DNA from: Odiellus spinosus
Lineage: Eukaryota > Arthropoda > Arachnida > Opiliones > Phalangiidae
DNA length: 64,000 nucleotides
Direction: 5' to 3'
Assembly (NCBI GenBank): GCA_963920705.1
Contig: OY987238.1
Span: forward strand, 14,626,183 to 14,690,182
Shown here: positions 62,220-64,000 of the stretch, piece by piece
How positions within the stretch are numbered: the stretch's first letter is position 1
How the letters are laid out: the number at the start of each line of letters is the position of its first letter
Notes under the pieces: model-generated
Databases searched by the model: none
Told to the model about the DNA's origin: nothing
What the model saw: the letters and a program-made list of their open reading frames with translations, nothing else
Made by a program: the position numbers and the translations under genes

Positions 62220-63746
62220 TTAGACGTCAGTTGGGTAACTGACGCACGCCTGAGGTCGCGACTCGTCGATGAGATCGTAATGAACGGGGTGAAGATGGGG
62301 GTGAGAAGAATGCAAGGCGCAGTTGAGGGGGTTCGGGGGGTTCGAGTTAATAGGGGCTAAGGAGGCGCAATTAGGGGTGGGCGAACGGGAAGACGGGCTA
62401 TTGGTGCACGAAGAGGAGACGTAATAATTGCCCGGAGTTGGGCAACCGGGTGGGCGGGCGGTGGGGCTACGCTCCATCTGGCGCAATTGCATAGATAAGG
62501 CTCGTGCTTGAGAAAATGACTGGCGCCGAACGCGCGCTTGACGACGCAAAACCATGGCGCCGACGCACAATAGAAGTAAAACTGCCGCTACACCAGCGCC
62601 ACATCCCGCCAATAGCGGCAAGTTGCCTGAAAAGACAAAGAAAGGAACAATTAACCTTGGTTAATTATCTTTTAAATAGGCCTAATCCACAAGTACTAAC
62701 GGAAAAATATAAATCAATTTTAAGTAAGAAATAAATGGTTTAAATTACTCGGAAAAAGTAGGCTTAACAGAAATCAATCAATAAGTTATCTATATCTATT
62801 CGTTTAACAGTCTACGACCAATCACTCAGAGGCACGTACGATTTATTACGACTGTTGCGTTTCATATTAGACTTAAAGAACCTATCTGCTTTGAAATTTG
62901 CCCCTTTAAATTGCTCTTCGGTTAACGTCGTCTGCTAAGCTAGAAAAGAAGGCGACTTTAAAGGGGATTGGAAAATCGGGCTTATAAATCATTAACCCTA
63001 GGCTTATCGGCGTGTTTTCAAAACTTTCCGTGTATCCTTGTTAAGCCTACAAATTCCGAGTTTGTTAAATATATGTTTGTAAATTAATTTTTCCTATTAA
63101 ACTAAAATTTAATCAAGGAGGATCAGAGAAGGAGAGGAAATGTGGGGACGGCGCGGTTCCTACTGCGTCGGCCTAAACTCCCACTCTGGGAGAACGGGGG
63201 TAGAGACGTTTCGTGGTAAAATGTTGTCGCGTGGGTAAAACGAATCCTTTATGAGACGCGCTAGCTAGCGACCACGTGACAACAGTTTACCTCGAGAATT
63301 TCCTATCCCCCCTTTCCACCCGAGTGGGAGGTTGGCTCTTCTCTCTCTAACTCAACGCAGCCCCACATTTCCTCTCCTTCTCTGATCCTCCTTGATTTAA
63401 TGTCCCCTCAAAAACTTACATTTGTCTTCATCACTGTAATCTTCGTCGCTGCAATTGGGAATACCATCGCAGACGAGTGATTGGTCGATACAGTACTGGT
63501 GCGTTTCGGTGCAATGGGGTGAGATTGAATGAATGCAATACTGGCTTCCTTTACAGTGAAACTGTTCGCATTTTCCTTAATTGAGAAACCATTGAAATCG
63601 GTGAAGTTAGGCCCGTGTCAATTTCAACAATTACGTCTAAAAGAATTAGCGTACCCTTTTGCGTCAGTTTGACTCCAGTCCAAACCAGTTTGAAACCAAC
63701 TACCGGGTCATCTTCGTTACTCGATTTGGTTACTCTTGACCGAAAC
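62220..63746 (-). CDS. CUB-LDLa single-pass membrane protein, 3' part (three terminal exons, 5' end outside the window)
   Basis: Minus-strand exons 63746-63655, 63575-63420 and 62626-62220, with agreeing phases. The first exon ends a CUB domain (DDPVVGFKLVWTGVKL). The second is an LDL-receptor class A module: CEQFHC, CTETHQYC, then LVCDGIPNCSDEDYSDEDK, its last Cys being completed across the next junction. The third exon has a membrane segment (LLAGCGAGVAAVLLLLCVGA) with a basic stop-transfer RRQARVRRQ, then a cytoplasmic tail of about 100 residues rich in Ser and Pro, with PGNYYVSS and VHYDLIDE as possible Tyr-based motifs. CUB, then LDLa, then one membrane pass is the layout of Neto-type receptor auxiliary proteins. 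That identity is only a suggestion because the upstream CUB domain(s) are not visible. Introns contain two MITEs, and a third lies upstream. Confidence 0.8.
62640..63110. repeat. Diverged hairpin MITE with a nested segment, intron of the CUB-LDLa gene
   Basis: TTTTAAATAGGCCTAATCCA and GAAAAAGTAGGCTTAACAG on the left are answered by TCCTTGTTAAGCCTACAAAT near 63035. Inside, 62880-62975 carries TTTGCCCCTTTAAA and GTCGTCTGCTAAGCT, as in the 20.1-20.5 kb repeats, so one element has landed in another. Termini are not clear. Confidence 0.6.
63113..63395. repeat. 283-bp MITE with 35-base inverted ends and TTTAA duplication
   Basis: TCAAGGAGGATCAGAGAAGG (extending to 35 bases) at the left is perfectly inverted at the right. 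TTTAA lies outside both ends (63108-63112 and 63396-63400); because the sequence is symmetric there, a 3-base TTA duplication is an alternative reading. The interior is comparatively GC-rich. It sits 24 bases from the LDLa exon. Confidence 0.85.
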
Positions 63747-63789
63747 CTGTAAAGGTCAAAGTTCAAAGATGAGTTTATGTCATCTTCGC

Positions 63790-64000
63790 CAGAAGTCGAT
63801 GAAACCCTCCTTTGAAGTCTATTACTCCCGGGTCTTGTCTACCCCTCTCTGTATGGGTTATTCTCAAAAGGCGCGATTCGTACGCCTCCTAACGGTAGAT
63901 ATTTTCGGAGCGGGAGTTCGTCGAGCGAATATCTCTGGCAGCCTCGGAGTTCGTCAAAAAAACGTCGTCGTTTGTGGAGAGAGAGAATTTCCAATTTTCC
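63790..64000. repeat. Second copy of the 337-bp MITE, cut by the window edge
   Basis: CAGAAGTCGATGAAACCCTC begins the copy. The following GTATGGGTTATTCTCAAAAG and GCGCGATTCGTACGCCTCCT are the reverse complement of the right part of 58394-58730. It lies upstream of the CUB exon, so probably in another intron of that gene. Confidence 0.88.

Overview
The window is AT-rich nuclear DNA from an animal, most likely an arthropod and probably an insect. Five protein-coding genes have introns with ordinary GT-AG sites. The NHERF homologue has a single PDZ domain and an ERM-binding tail, as in insect Sip1. Repeats fill most of the space between genes. I cannot name the species.

Layout. 155-5438 (+) is a complete TECPR1 gene with 17 coding exons. 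6664-13983 (+) is a complete PRIP/PLCL-type (phospholipase C-like) gene with 23 coding exons; its reading frame stays open through every junction I placed and gives 1203 residues. 14-20 kb is non-coding, with a long inverted repeat and a 26-bp satellite. 20.7-28.1 kb (-) holds a fragmentary BEN-domain gene and an almost intact two-exon CACTA/EnSpm-type transposase, with a 22-bp minisatellite between them. 28.3-35 kb carries a dimeric 164-bp satellite, small foldback elements, five copies of a 163-bp repeat and a 21-bp minisatellite. 40.0-42.8 kb (-) is a NHERF/Sip1-type gene, and 44.3-45.8 kb (+) is out at first (oaf). 46-62 kb has no gene that I can support; it holds hairpin MITEs (miniature inverted-repeat elements) and a 4.7-kb palindromic satellite. 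62.2-63.7 kb (-) is the 3' part of a CUB-LDLa single-pass membrane protein that runs off the right edge.

The genes do not form an operon or a pathway cluster. TECPR1 (autophagosome/lysosome and damaged-membrane recognition), PLCL (inositol phosphate and phosphatase scaffold), NHERF (membrane-cytoskeleton scaffold), OAF (secreted) and the CUB-LDLa receptor look like ordinary independent host genes.

The most notable observations are: a textbook U12-type AT-AC intron in the PLCL gene; a PLC-like active site that keeps both catalytic histidines but has Lys where a calcium-binding Glu belongs; a BEN-domain gene beside a CACTA transposase; a palindromic satellite whose hairpin cores have flipped independently; a 163-bp tandem repeat that carries a CTCF-like core in every copy; and a 1-kb same-strand cluster of AGGTCA half-sites. 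Exon positions come from reading splice sites and family conservation by eye, not from transcripts.
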